From Lachnoclostridium sp. UBA739 (GTDB lineage Bacteria; Bacillota_A; Clostridia; Lachnospirales; Lachnospiraceae), in contig DBKX01000344.1 of the NCBI GenBank assembly GCA_002297865.1, forward strand, positions 1 through 24,151: 24,151 bases of DNA, given 5' to 3'. Shown in pieces: positions 8,238-17,275 of this stretch. Under the pieces are notes generated by a model that searched no databases, had not been told where the DNA came from, and saw nothing but the letters and a program-made list of their open reading frames with translations. Positions within the stretch are counted from its first letter, which is position 1; each line of letters begins with the position of its first letter. The position numbers and the translations under genes were made by a program.

Positions 8238-9735
8238 TTTTATAAGGAAGCTTACAAGTGAAAATTGGATTTGGTCTGAAAAGGAAATATTAGTGGAAGG
8301 AAAAAGTCATTTTACAGAGAGACAGTTTGTGGATGCGGTGCGCTTTGCAAGAGGTGCATATATGGAACAAGGAATAACAGATGGAGAACGAATTCTTCTG
8401 ATGATTCCAGCAGGAAGTTTGTTATATGTGACATTGTATGCGTTATGGAGTATCGGAGCAACAGGAGTGCTATTTGACTCTGACATGGACATATCTACAA
8501 GGAAGTTATGCATGGAACGAGCCAAGGTTAAGAAAGTCATTGGTATAAAGCCAGTAATCGAACAATGTAAGAAATATATGCAGGATGAGGTAATGTTCTT
8601 ATCCTGTGAGTCCTGTGTATGTTTTGGAAAGAAAGGTGCTGCTGTTTCGGGGATTACAATTTCACCAGAAAAAGAAGCATTGATTTCGTTTACAAGTGGA
8701 AGTACAGGAGTTCCAAAAGGAATTGTTAGAACCTTTGGCTTTCTAGAATGCCAGCGAGAGGAGATAAAAAAGCAATTCTTATATGAACAGCATGACGTAG
8801 ATTTTGCAGTGATGCCGATTTTTACAGTTACGAATTTTATCTTTGGCATAAAAACCGTATTACCTGCATTTAGCCTGCGAGGACCAGAATGCGCTGCTTC
8901 TATATTTGAAAATGTGCAGAAGGAACAGGTTACAAGAATGATTCTATCTCCATTTTTAGCAGAAGCGATGATACGATATGGGAAACAGAATAAAATACAA
9001 TTATGCAGTGTCAGAAAGATATTTGTTGGAGGCGGTCCAATGTATAAACATATCATTGATGGCGTAATGGAATTATTTCCTGAGTCGGAATGCTATTTGC
9101 TTTACGGCTGTTCTGAGGCAGAACCTATAGCTTTATATAATATGAAACAATTAACGAAAGAACAGTGGCAGAGTATTGAGACCGGTGATGGTCTAGTGGC
9201 GGGGGATATGTGTCTGCCTTGTGCCATTATTCAAAATGAACCTGGCAGGCAGTATGGAGAACTTGATGAGAAAGCTTGGGAAACATTGAAGTTAACCAAT
9301 GAGGTTGGTGAAATCATAGTATCAGGGAAACATGTTTTGTCAGGATATATGGATGGAATTGGAGATAAAGAGAATAAAATAAAAGTTGGAGATACTGTGT
9401 GGCACAGAACGGGGGACTTGGGGAGAATCAAAGAAGATGGAGTTCTGTATTTATATGGAAGAACAAAAGCAGCCATACATGAGGAGGGGAAATGGTTCTA
9501 TCCTTTTTGTGTGGAAAGCAAGGTATATTCAAACTTTCAGGTTAAAAAGGCAGCCTTTTTGTTACATGAGGGGAAAAAGACGTTAGTAGTACAGGCTGAG
9601 AAGGAAGAATATAAAAAGATTGTAGAACAAAAGGAATGGTTAGATGTGGATAAAGTCATTTATATTGATGAGATGCCGATGGATAAAAAGCATCTGTCTA
9701 AGATTGATTATGGAGCATTAACTTCCCGCATATAG
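8230..9735 (+). CDS. AMP-forming acyl ligase (OleC / acyl-CoA ligase-like)
   Basis: A 501-residue ANL-superfamily enzyme. The GTG at 8230 is chosen because AGGAGGG sits 6 nt upstream; the frame is open to 8131 but inside the GNAT gene. Seen are the phosphate loop FTSGSTGVPKG at residues 154-164, YLLYGCSEAEP (A5 region), WHRTGDLGRI (A7) and LYGRTKAAI (A8), and a C-terminal HLSKIDYGAL with the expected catalytic Lys491. The HxxKI ending is like OleC beta-lactone synthetases and related fatty-acid ligases, which often end in RHNAKI. It would activate a carboxylic acid with ATP as the acyl-AMP, then pass it on to CoA or another acceptor. It is the last gene of the operon; the next promoter lies within 60 bp. 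A long-chain or beta-hydroxy acid substrate is inference. Confidence 0.8.
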   Translation: MNDFIRKLTSENWIWSEKEILVEGKSHFTERQFVDAVRFARGAYMEQGITDGERILLMIPAGSLLYVTLYALWSIGATGVLFDSDMDISTRKLCMERAKVKKVIGIKPVIEQCKKYMQDEVMFLSCESCVCFGKKGAAVSGITISPEKEALISFTSGSTGVPKGIVRTFGFLECQREEIKKQFLYEQHDVDFAVMPIFTVTNFIFGIKTVLPAFSLRGPECAASIFENVQKEQVTRMILSPFLAEAMIRYGKQNKIQLCSVRKIFVGGGPMYKHIIDGVMELFPESECYLLYGCSEAEPIALYNMKQLTKEQWQSIETGDGLVAGDMCLPCAIIQNEPGRQYGELDEKAWETLKLTNEVGEIIVSGKHVLSGYMDGIGDKENKIKVGDTVWHRTGDLGRIKEDGVLYLYGRTKAAIHEEGKWFYPFCVESKVYSNFQVKKAAFLLHEGKKTLVVQAEKEEYKKIVEQKEWLDVDKVIYIDEMPMDKKHLSKIDYGALTSRI

Positions 9736-9765
9736 TTAAAAAAACAAAATCATTTACATCCTAAC

Positions 9766-9794
9766 ATGACAATAACCACCACATATGGTATAAT
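9766..9794 (+). promoter_or_regulatory. Sigma-A promoter of the protease - era block
   Basis: ATGACA (9766-9771, five of six) and a perfect TATAAT (9789-9794) are separated by 17 bp. The start codon of the M16C protease lies 55 bp after the -10, with AGGAAGGA in front of it. No hairpin terminator is visible between the acyl ligase stop and this promoter, so some read-through from the upstream operon is possible. Confidence 0.75.
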
Positions 9795-9849
9795 ATAGTC
9801 CAGTTTGAGTACACTTACACTATATTGAAGAATAGGAAGGAAGAAATGG

Positions 9850-12798
9850 ATGGCAAAGAGTATTAAAAGCAGTAAAGAATTAATGGGCCTTCCCGCATAT
9901 GAATTAGAGCAGGAAGAGGCGATTAAAGAGATAGGGAGTCTAGGATTAGTATACCGTCATAAAAAGAGTGGGGCACGTGTGGTTGTAATGAGCAATGACG
10001 ACGATAACAAAGTATTTTCAATTGCTTTTCGAACTCCACCTGAAGATTCAACAGGCGTAGCACATATCGTAGAACATACTGTTTTATGTGGTTCGAAGAA
10101 ATACCCATCAAAAGATCCATTTGTAGAGTTGGCAAAAGGATCGCTGAATACTTTTTTAAATGCTATGACATTCTCGGATAAAACTATGTATCCAGTTGCA
10201 AGTTGTAATGACAAGGACTATCAGAATCTGATGAATGTATATATGGATGCCGTATTTTATCCAAACATCTATAAAAAGAAAGCCATTTTTGAACAAGAGG
10301 GCTGGTATTACGAATTAGAGAATGAAGAAGATGAATTGAAAATTAACGGTGTTGTGTACAACGAAATGAAAGGTGTTTTTTCCTCACCAGAACAGCAGCT
10401 TTACAGAATGATTCAGTCATCCTTATTCCCAGATACCACATATGGAATTGAATCAGGTGGTGATCCTAAGAATATTCCAGATCTAACTTATGAAGCTTAT
10501 CTGGATTTTCATAAAAAGTATTATCATCCATCCAATAGCTACATTTATTTGTACGGTGATATGGATGTGGAAGAAAAACTAAACTGGATGGATAAGGAGT
10601 ATTTAAGTCACTTTGGTTTTGAACCTGTAGATTCTGAAATCAAGAAGCAGTCAGCATTTAAAGAAATGAAGACAATCCGCAGTGGATATTCTATCTCAGA
10701 AAGTGAAGCAGACAGTGCAGGTGCGTATTTAAGTTATAACGTGGTACTAGACACAAGCTTAAATCGCGATTTGTATCTGGCATTTCAGATATTAGAGTCG
10801 GCTTTGATTAGTTTCCCAGGAGCACCTGTAAAACAAGCACTAATAGATGCAGGTATTGGAAGCGATATCTTGAGCCAGTTTGAAAATGGAATTTATCAGC
10901 CTTATTTCAGTATTATAGCAAAAGAAGTAAGTCTTGATAGAGAAAAGGAATTCTTAACAATTATCATGGATACTCTTAGAAAGATATGTAAAGAAGGAAT
11001 TGGAGAGCAGTCTTTACGTGCGGCCATTAATTACCATGAGTTCCGATTCAAAGAAGGAGATTTTGGCTCCTATCCAAAGGGATTGATGTATGGAATACAG
11101 GTGCTGGATAGCTGGTTATATGATGATAAATCTGCATTTATTCATTTACAGGCAGAAGAAACGTTCCACAAAATGAAGGAATATGTAACGACTGGATATT
11201 TTGAAAAGTTAATTGAAGAGTATCTGTTAGACAATCCTCATAGCACTTTGGTTATACTGGAACCAGAGGTTGGTTTGACCGCTAAGGGAGAACAGGAATT
11301 AAAGGAAAAATTAGCAGCGTATAAAGCAACCTTAACAAAGGAAGAGTTACAAACGATTATTCGCGAGAATAAAGAGTTAAGGGAATGGCAGGAGACACCA
11401 TCTACTCAAGAAGAATTAGAATTAATACCTTTATTGGAACGAAAAGATATCAGACGAAACGTTCGCCCTATTCAAAATGAAAAATATAACATTGCAAATG
11501 TAACTACTTTACATCATAATGTTACTACCAATGGAATTGGATATATTCGAATAGGATTTGCCATTGACGATTATATTGGTTATGGGAATGAAATTAGTTT
11601 GTTAAGTTATGTACTAGGAAAAGTTAGTACTGAGGATATGGATTATCAGCAGTTAGCCAATAAAGTAAATATTCTGACTGGTGGAATTGTTTACGATGTT
11701 GAAGTTTATGGTGTTAGGTACGAAAAAGACGTGTTTAGACCATATTTAGAAGTGACTGTAAAGGTACTTTATGAAAATATGGACAAAGCAATGGATTTGA
11801 TAGTAAAAACCTTATATACAAGTGTGTTACAAGATCAGAAGCGTTTGAAAGAAATTGTATCGGAATCAAGATCCAAAATGAGAATTAAGATGAACTCTAG
11901 TGCACACTCTCTTGCAGCAGGAAGAGCATTAGCTTATATCTCGAAGGAGAGCCAGTTTACGGATGAATTAATAGGCCAGTCTTATTATGAATTCCTAAGT
12001 GATATGGAAGAACATTTTGATGAAAAGCAAGAGACGCTCATTCAGACAATGCAAGAATTAATAAAAGGCATATGTCGAAAAGAAAATATGATTTTAAGTA
12101 TGACTTGTGAGAAAGAAGCATTCGATAAATTTAAGACAATTGCAGAAGGGTTTATTGAACAAGTCACTCAACATGAGACAGAGGCAAAACTAGAGAAAAA
12201 ATTAGAACTTCCAAAGCTGGTACCAGCCAATGAAGGTATCAAGACAGCAGGACAAGTGCAGTTTGTTGCACTAGGAGGAGACTGTCTGAAAGGCGATCTG
12301 TCTTATACAGGTGCACTAAAAGTATTGAAAACAATTATGTCATATGATTATCTTTGGAGTAATATCAGGGTTAAGGGCGGTGCCTACGGATGTATGTGTA
12401 ATTTCTTAAGAAATGGAAACAGTTATTTTGTATCGTATCGTGATCCAAATCTGGCTGAAACCATCAACGTATATAAGACTGTAAGCGATTATGTAAAAGA
12501 CTTTACCATTGACTCCAGAGACATGACAAAATTTGTACTCGGAACAATTAGTACAACAGATACACCATTAAATCCTTGTGCAAAAGGGCAGCGTGACTAT
12601 ACATGTTACATTTCTAAGCTGAATGAGGAAATGTTGCAGAAAGAACGTGACAGTATTATTGACTGTCAGCAAGAAGATATTAGAGCGCTCTATAAACAGA
12701 TGGAATCTATGCTAAGTGAATATGTACTTTGTGTAGTGGGAAATGAAGATAAGATTGAAGAACAGAAAGCATTATTTGATAAAACTTTTAATTTGTAG
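9850..12798 (+). CDS. M16C zinc metalloprotease (presequence-protease / insulinase type)
   Basis: A 982-residue protein, full length for the M16C (PreP/Cym1) family. The inverted zinc motif HxxEH is His72, Glu75 and His76 in HIVEHTVLCGSKKYP, and the downstream VVYNEMKGVFSSPEQ holds the further zinc-ligand glutamate. The C-terminal half contains the RVKGGAYG element that completes the catalytic chamber. These enzymes degrade short unfolded peptides in a closed clam-shell chamber. ATG 9850 is chosen over an out-of-frame ATG at 9846; AGGAAGGA lies about 9 nt upstream. It heads the conserved block and is separated from era by only 15 bp, so the two are likely cotranscribed. Confidence 0.9.
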   Translation: MAKSIKSSKELMGLPAYELEQEEAIKEIGSLGLVYRHKKSGARVVVMSNDDDNKVFSIAFRTPPEDSTGVAHIVEHTVLCGSKKYPSKDPFVELAKGSLNTFLNAMTFSDKTMYPVASCNDKDYQNLMNVYMDAVFYPNIYKKKAIFEQEGWYYELENEEDELKINGVVYNEMKGVFSSPEQQLYRMIQSSLFPDTTYGIESGGDPKNIPDLTYEAYLDFHKKYYHPSNSYIYLYGDMDVEEKLNWMDKEYLSHFGFEPVDSEIKKQSAFKEMKTIRSGYSISESEADSAGAYLSYNVVLDTSLNRDLYLAFQILESALISFPGAPVKQALIDAGIGSDILSQFENGIYQPYFSIIAKEVSLDREKEFLTIIMDTLRKICKEGIGEQSLRAAINYHEFRFKEGDFGSYPKGLMYGIQVLDSWLYDDKSAFIHLQAEETFHKMKEYVTTGYFEKLIEEYLLDNPHSTLVILEPEVGLTAKGEQELKEKLAAYKATLTKEELQTIIRENKELREWQETPSTQEELELIPLLERKDIRRNVRPIQNEKYNIANVTTLHHNVTTNGIGYIRIGFAIDDYIGYGNEISLLSYVLGKVSTEDMDYQQLANKVNILTGGIVYDVEVYGVRYEKDVFRPYLEVTVKVLYENMDKAMDLIVKTLYTSVLQDQKRLKEIVSESRSKMRIKMNSSAHSLAAGRALAYISKESQFTDELIGQSYYEFLSDMEEHFDEKQETLIQTMQELIKGICRKENMILSMTCEKEAFDKFKTIAEGFIEQVTQHETEAKLEKKLELPKLVPANEGIKTAGQVQFVALGGDCLKGDLSYTGALKVLKTIMSYDYLWSNIRVKGGAYGCMCNFLRNGNSYFVSYRDPNLAETINVYKTVSDYVKDFTIDSRDMTKFVLGTISTTDTPLNPCAKGQRDYTCYISKLNEEMLQKERDSIIDCQQEDIRALYKQMESMLSEYVLCVVGNEDKIEEQKALFDKTFNL

Positions 12799-12813
12799 AG
12801 GATGGATAAGACA

Positions 12814-13719
12814 ATGAATAGCAGTTATAAATCAGGCTTCGTAACATTAATTGGAAGGCCAAACGTAGGAAAATCAACGTTAATGAATCAGATTATTGGA
12901 CAGAAAATCGCGATTACTTCTAATAAGCCACAGACAACAAGAAACAGAATTCAGACTGTTTACTCAGAGGAAAATGGGCAGATTATTTTCCTTGATACAC
13001 CAGGTATTCATAAAGCAAAAAACAAGCTTGGAGAGTACATGGTGACAGTTGCGGAACGTACACTTAATGAAGTGGATGTAATCTTATGGCTTGTGGAACC
13101 TACTACTTATATTGGGGCAGGGGAACAGCATATCGCGGAAACTCTAAAAAGAGTGAAAACACCAGTTATTCTGGTTATTAATAAAATTGATACGGTTAAA
13201 AAAGAAGAATTGCTTCCAGTTATTGAGTCTTATCAGAAACTACATGAATTTGCAGAAATAGTTCCTGTTTCCGCTATGAACGGTGAAAACAAAGAAAACC
13301 TAGTAAGTACAATTTTTGAATACTTGGAGGAGGGACCTCAGTTTTACGATGAAGATACCATTACAGATCAGCCAGAGCGTCAGATTGTTGCGGAACTGAT
13401 TCGTGAAAAGGCATTACGTCTGTTAAACGATGAGATTCCTCATGGTATTGCAGTCTCTATTGAAAAAATGAAAGAGCGCAAAGGTGGCAAAATCATGGAT
13501 ATTGAGGCTACCATTGTTTGTGAAAGAGATTCTCATAAGGGTATTATTATCGGGAAAAAAGGTGCTATGTTAAAAAATATCGGTATGAATGCACGTCGTG
13601 AGATCGAAAATCTTTTAGACCAGCAGGTGAACCTGCAATTGTGGGTGAAGGTTCGTAAAGACTGGCGAGACAGTGACATGTTCCTTAAAAATTATGGCTA
13701 TAACAAAACAGAAATATAA
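12814..13719 (+). CDS. era: GTPase Era
   Basis: A 301-residue protein. ATG 12814 is preferred because GTAGAGG is 12 nt upstream of it, while the ATG at 12802 directly abuts that site. G1 GRPNVGKS, G3 DTPG, and G4 NKID are intact, and the C-terminal KH domain has GKKGAMLKNIG followed by ARREIENLL. Era binds the 3' end of 16S rRNA and checks late 30S assembly, at the membrane and in the cytosol. Length and motifs are ordinary. The neighbours YqzL and RecO are its usual partners in Firmicutes. Confidence 0.97.
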   Translation: MNSSYKSGFVTLIGRPNVGKSTLMNQIIGQKIAITSNKPQTTRNRIQTVYSEENGQIIFLDTPGIHKAKNKLGEYMVTVAERTLNEVDVILWLVEPTTYIGAGEQHIAETLKRVKTPVILVINKIDTVKKEELLPVIESYQKLHEFAEIVPVSAMNGENKENLVSTIFEYLEEGPQFYDEDTITDQPERQIVAELIREKALRLLNDEIPHGIAVSIEKMKERKGGKIMDIEATIVCERDSHKGIIIGKKGAMLKNIGMNARREIENLLDQQVNLQLWVKVRKDWRDSDMFLKNYGYNKTEI

Positions 13720-13791
13720 GTTTCATTCGTATAGAATAATCGCAAAATGGCAATCCTAATAAATAAGATAGAGAGATTAGGGAGGCTAACT

Positions 13792-13938
13792 ATGAGCGAT
13801 AGAGAACTTTGGAAGCTGTTTGAGAAAACAGGAAGTATTAATGATTATTTAAATTATGCCTGCACATGTGAAAGTGAGATCGAAAACGAAGAACAGGTGC
13901 AAGTTGGCTGTCATAAAGAGGATGAGTGTTTTGAGTAA
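13792..13938 (+). CDS. yqzL: YqzL-family small protein with cysteine-rich tail
   Basis: A 48-residue protein with GGGAGG 6 nt before its ATG. The first 22 residues, with WKLFEKTGSINDYLNY, match the YqzL family, which typically has a WKLFxxTGxxxxYL core and is encoded between era and recO. The function of the family is not known. The tail carries four cysteines (Cys24, Cys26, Cys40, Cys45) and several acids, which may bind a metal. The frame is open further upstream, but the GGGAGG fixes the start here. Its end overlaps the recO start. Confidence 0.8.
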   Translation: MSDRELWKLFEKTGSINDYLNYACTCESEIENEEQVQVGCHKEDECFE

Positions 13939-14695
13939 CTCTAGTTATAAAAATTCTGTTACCTATATGGGCATGGTTCTTAGTACCATGCCCATTGGGG
14001 ATTATGATCGGAGAGTTGTTATATTAACGAAAGAATGTGGCAAAATATCAGCTTTTGCAAAAGGCGCTAGAAGACCGAATAGCGCCTTACTTGCATGTTC
14101 TCAGCCATTTACCTTTGGACAATTTACCTTGCTTCAGGGGCGTTCTTCTTATAACTTATTGTCAGCGGACATAAGCAATTATTTCACTGATTTACGAGAA
14201 GACTTGGATTCTGTAGCCATGGCAATGTATTTTTGTGAATTTGCTGATTATTACGGAAGAGAAAATGTAGAAGCAACTCAGATGCTTAAGTTATTGTATC
14301 AGTCCCTTCGGGCGTTAAGTAAGAAAACAATTGAACAACGCTTGATACGATACATATTTGAGCAGAAAATCATGGTTGTCAATGGAGAAGGGCCACAAGT
14401 GTTTTCTTGTGTAAAATGTAATGAAGAAGTGAATTGTGAAAAATCATATGCGTTCAATGTGAGAGAAGGTGGCGTTATTTGTGATTCCTGCAAAAGACAG
14501 TATCCAGGAAGCTTTTACTTGCAGCCGGCAACTATTTATACACTACAGTTTATAGAGGCCCAAACCATCGAAAAACTATTTACTTTTCGAGTTTCGGAAG
14601 GTGTATTAGAAGAGTTGGCGAGGCTGAATGAACAGTATCTTGATACTTATATTGATCGGAAATTCCGTTCTTTAAAGATGTTCGAGCCCTTTTAG
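13922..14695 (+). CDS. recO: DNA repair protein RecO
   Basis: About 257 residues. The N-terminal OB-fold begins VTYMGMVLSTMPIGDYDRRVVILT, followed by GKISAFAKGARRP, the classic RecO signature, and the C-terminal zinc site has CVKC near residue 162 and CDSC near residue 185. RecO loads RecA on gapped DNA together with RecR. The start is uncertain: ATG 13922 lies almost on its AAAGAGG, so TTG 13931 with a 10-nt spacing may be the true start. Either way it overlaps yqzL, which implies coupled translation. Confidence 0.95.
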   Translation: MSVLSNSSYKNSVTYMGMVLSTMPIGDYDRRVVILTKECGKISAFAKGARRPNSALLACSQPFTFGQFTLLQGRSSYNLLSADISNYFTDLREDLDSVAMAMYFCEFADYYGRENVEATQMLKLLYQSLRALSKKTIEQRLIRYIFEQKIMVVNGEGPQVFSCVKCNEEVNCEKSYAFNVREGGVICDSCKRQYPGSFYLQPATIYTLQFIEAQTIEKLFTFRVSEGVLEELARLNEQYLDTYIDRKFRSLKMFEPF

Positions 14696-14708
14696 TTTGA
14701 AAAATTTG

Positions 14709-14737
14709 TTGAAATAATACGCAATTAAGGGTAAAAT
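14709..14737 (+). promoter_or_regulatory. Candidate promoter for the lipoprotein - glyQS unit
   Basis: TTGAAA (14709-14714) and TAAAAT (14732-14737) each match the sigma-A consensus at five of six positions, with a 17-bp spacer. The lipoprotein start lies 53 bp after the -10. No terminator hairpin is seen after recO. Confidence 0.65.
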
Positions 14738-14789
14738 AAAAAGAACCACGTGTGAATCGGAGTAAGAAAAGGTAAAGGGTAGAGATAGT

Positions 14790-15404
14790 ATGAAGAGAAA
14801 AGCTTTAATGGTGGGGCTATGTATATGTCTAATGCTTGCCGCCACAGGATGTAAAAGCAGAGTGCACTCCCTAAAGTTAGCAGACATTAAGGATGAAACG
14901 GTTTTACTTCGCAGCGATGGCAGTGTGCAGTCTGGTGCATATGAAGCATTTGATGAGCCATATTACGATGAAGATGATTTGAAAGCATTTATGGAATCAG
15001 CCATTAACACGTTCAATGAAGAACAAGGCGAAGAGTGTGTAAAACTTAATAAATTAAAAATTGAAGAAAACGGCACGAAGCATATTGCAAAAGCAATTGT
15101 AACATATGATAATATGAAACTGTACAGTGCCATGAACAATATAGAAGCGGCATCCTATAGCATGGAAGAAGCAAAAGAAGCTGGTGTGCTTCCGGAAATC
15201 ATGACGGTTGCAGCCGATGGAAGCCGTGTAAGTCAAAAGGAAGTAACAGACAATACAGAGTATAAGGTATTGGTCATTCAGATAAAGGGAGACATAATGT
15301 TCCCAGATGCAGTAAAGTATTATTCAAACGTAATGTTACTGGCTCCTAATACAGTAGAGACTACTGGAGAAGAGCAGGCAGTAATCGTTTATAAAAATAA
15401 ATAA
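14790..15404 (+). CDS. Small lipoprotein of unknown function
   Basis: A 204-residue protein with a lipoprotein signal: MKRK, a hydrophobic core, and lipobox LAATGC with the acylated cysteine at residue 21. An AAAGGGTAGAG site precedes the ATG. The mature part is acidic and soluble, with no motif I recognise. It would be anchored to the outer face of the membrane. It sits between recO and glyQS, probably cotranscribed with glyQS, which is only 55 bp away. Confidence 0.8.
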   Translation: MKRKALMVGLCICLMLAATGCKSRVHSLKLADIKDETVLLRSDGSVQSGAYEAFDEPYYDEDDLKAFMESAINTFNEEQGEECVKLNKLKIEENGTKHIAKAIVTYDNMKLYSAMNNIEAASYSMEEAKEAGVLPEIMTVAADGSRVSQKEVTDNTEYKVLVIQIKGDIMFPDAVKYYSNVMLLAPNTVETTGEEQAVIVYKNK

Positions 15405-15459
15405 TATAGGTAATCAATACATTTATAAAAATACAATGATATGGAAAGGTGATCAGTCA

Positions 15460-16848
15460 ATGGAAAAGACAATGGACAAGATAGTCGCATTAGCAAAAGC
15501 AAGAGGATTTGTGTATCCAGGTTCCGAAATTTACGGAGGTCTTGCAAATACTTGGGACTACGGCAACTTAGGTGTAGAATTAAAGAATAACGTAAAAAAA
15601 GCATGGTGGAAGAAATTCATCCAGGAAAACCCTTACAATGTAGGTGTTGATTGTGCAATTCTTATGAATCCTCAGACATGGATTGCTTCAGGACATTTAG
15701 GTGGATTCTCTGATCCGTTAATGGATTGTAAAGAATGTCACGAAAGATTCCGTGCAGATAAAATTATCGAAGATTACATGCAGGAAAATGGTATCACAAT
15801 CGAAGGTTCTGTAGATGCATGGTCCAACGAAGAGATGAGTAAATACATCGACGAACACAACATCTGTTGTCCAAGCTGTGGAAAACACAACTTTACAGAG
15901 ATTCGTCAGTTCAACTTAATGTTTAAAACATTCCAGGGTGTTACAGAAGATGCAAAGAATACAGTGTATCTAAGACCTGAAACAGCGCAAGGTATTTTCG
16001 TAAACTTTAAAAATGTCCAGAGAACATCTCGTAAGAAAATTCCATTTGGTATTGGACAGATTGGTAAGTCTTTCCGTAACGAGATTACTCCAGGTAACTT
16101 CACATTCCGTACTCGTGAGTTCGAGCAGATGGAATTAGAATTTTTCTGTGAACCAGATACTGACTTAGAATGGTTTGCATATTGGAAAGATTTCTGTATC
16201 AACTGGTTAAAGAATCTTGGTATGAAAGAAGAAGAAATGCGTGTTCGTGATCATGAACAGGAAGAATTATCTTTCTATTCCAAAGCAACATCTGATATAG
16301 AGTTCTTATTCCCATTTGGATGGGGTGAATTGTGGGGGATCGCAGATAGAACAGATTACGATTTAACTCAGCATATGAATGTATCCAAAGAAGACTTAAG
16401 CTACTTTGATGATGAGAAGAAGACAAAATATGTACCTTACGTTATTGAGCCATCACTTGGTGCTGACCGCGTCGTACTAGCGTTCTTATGTGGTGCTTAT
16501 GACGAAGAAGAATTAGAAGGTGGCGATGTAAGAACAGTTCTTCATTTCCATCCAGCGTTAGCTCCAGTTAAAATTGGCGTGCTTCCATTATCTAAAAAAT
16601 TAGCTGATGGTGCAGGTAAAATTTATGCAGAGTTATCCAAATATTATAACTGTGAATACGATGATCGTGGAAACATTGGTAAGCGTTATAGAAGACAAGA
16701 TGAAATTGGGACACCTTTCTGTGTTACTTATGACTTCGAGTCCGAAACAGATGGTTGTGTAACAGTACGTGATCGTGACACAATGGAACAGGAAAGAATT
16801 AAGATTGAAGATCTAAAAGCTTACTTTGAGAAGAAGTTTGAATTCTAA
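15460..16848 (+). CDS. glyQS: Glycyl-tRNA synthetase, single-chain (alpha2) type
   Basis: A 462-residue class II synthetase. ATG 15460 ([17 protein letters not shown]) is preferred over the in-frame ATG 15436 because GGAAAGGTGAT lies just before it. Motif 2 region FRNEITPG, motif 3 region [11 protein letters not shown] and two zinc-type CxxC pairs (CKEC near residue 90 and CPSC near residue 137) are visible. It charges tRNA-Gly with glycine. Codon use is rich in highly expressed-type codons, as usual for a synthetase. No T-box leader fits the 55 bp before it, so it is likely read from the lipoprotein promoter. Confidence 0.97.
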   Translation: MEKTMDKIVALAKARGFVYPGSEIYGGLANTWDYGNLGVELKNNVKKAWWKKFIQENPYNVGVDCAILMNPQTWIASGHLGGFSDPLMDCKECHERFRADKIIEDYMQENGITIEGSVDAWSNEEMSKYIDEHNICCPSCGKHNFTEIRQFNLMFKTFQGVTEDAKNTVYLRPETAQGIFVNFKNVQRTSRKKIPFGIGQIGKSFRNEITPGNFTFRTREFEQMELEFFCEPDTDLEWFAYWKDFCINWLKNLGMKEEEMRVRDHEQEELSFYSKATSDIEFLFPFGWGELWGIADRTDYDLTQHMNVSKEDLSYFDDEKKTKYVPYVIEPSLGADRVVLAFLCGAYDEEELEGGDVRTVLHFHPALAPVKIGVLPLSKKLADGAGKIYAELSKYYNCEYDDRGNIGKRYRRQDEIGTPFCVTYDFESETDGCVTVRDRDTMEQERIKIEDLKAYFEKKFEF

Positions 16849-16892
16849 AACTTAAAATGATAAAAGTATGAGAATCCATTGAAGATGCAGAA

Positions 16893-16938
16893 AAAAGACG
16901 TCTTGGACAGTGTAAGAGCTGGCTATTAGACGTCTTTT
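16893..16938 (+). terminator. Hairpin terminator after glyQS
   Basis: AAAAGACGTCT (16893-16903) pairs with AGACGTCTTTT (16928-16938), an 11-bp perfect stem with a 24-nt loop, ending in TTTT and a T-rich stretch. It lies 45 bp after the glyQS stop and closes the housekeeping block. Confidence 0.7.
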
Positions 16939-17005
16939 GATTTATCTAAGTCGTGTGGTGGGAGAAACGCACACTCGGTTTTGAATCTAAGTATTGAGAG
17001 AGAAT

Positions 17006-17029
17006 AATTTAGCTTATAAATTAGCTTAT
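17006..17029 (+). repeat. Tandem 12-bp direct repeat
   Basis: AATTTAGCTTAT (17006-17017) is followed at once by AAATTAGCTTAT (17018-17029), 11 of 12 bases identical. It lies 70 bp upstream of the candidate promoter and could be a regulator site, though AT-rich DNA produces such repeats by chance. Confidence 0.4.
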
Positions 17030-17098
17030 TTTTTAATGATAATTGTTTATTATTAACAGATAAATTATTTATAAGAGACACTTATTGTATAAAGTTAC

Positions 17099-17127
17099 TT
17101 GACAAAGAACTAGCTGAAAGGTAAAGT
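17099..17127 (+). promoter_or_regulatory. Candidate promoter of the PKS/NRPS cluster
   Basis: A perfect -35 TTGACA (17099-17104), a 17-bp spacer and TAAAGT (17122-17127, four of six to the -10). Transcription from here would leave an untranslated leader of about 140 nt. Confidence 0.5.
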
Positions 17128-17235
17128 TATAGACAAGATAGCTAACAAATCTACTAGTATTGAATGCACTTCTTTTATAGAAAAATGAATTCCAATGAGA
17201 ATACAAATGAAAAGCATCGAACATGAAAGGGCTTT

Positions 17236-17260
17236 CCTATTTTAATTAAAATTAAGTAGG
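17236..17260 (+). promoter_or_regulatory. Palindromic hairpin abutting the ribosome site of the FAAL-PKS gene
   Basis: CCTA (17236-17239) pairs with TAGG (17257-17260), and the stem continues with one wobble pair and one bulge towards the centre. The core TTTTAATTAAAA (17240-17251) is a perfect 12-bp palindrome. The right arm runs into the GGGGAAAGG ribosome site, so in RNA it could mask the site; as DNA it could be an operator. No regulator gene is in view. Confidence 0.35.
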
Positions 17261-17275
17261 GGAAAGGTGGATGTT

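Larger units (their letters stand above)
16939..17275 (+). other. AT-rich intergenic regulatory region before the PKS/NRPS cluster
   Basis: About 337 bp without a credible gene; the longest ATG-started frame I noticed is 13 codons near 17188, without a ribosome site. It holds a 12-bp tandem direct repeat, a sigma-A-like promoter and a palindromic hairpin next to the ribosome site, each listed separately. Confidence 0.7.

Noticed and set aside
8307..9056. Long minus-strand open frame (249 codons)
   Set aside because: It lies wholly opposite the acyl ligase, which has full family motifs; the minus frame shows no recognisable domain and is cysteine- and serine-rich as expected of an antisense shadow.
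15405..15459. T-box riboswitch for glyQS
   Set aside because: The gap is only 55 bp, too short for a T-box leader and antiterminator, and no matching motif is seen.
17188..17229. 13-codon leader peptide before the FAAL-PKS gene
   Set aside because: No ribosome site before its ATG and no run of a regulatory amino acid.
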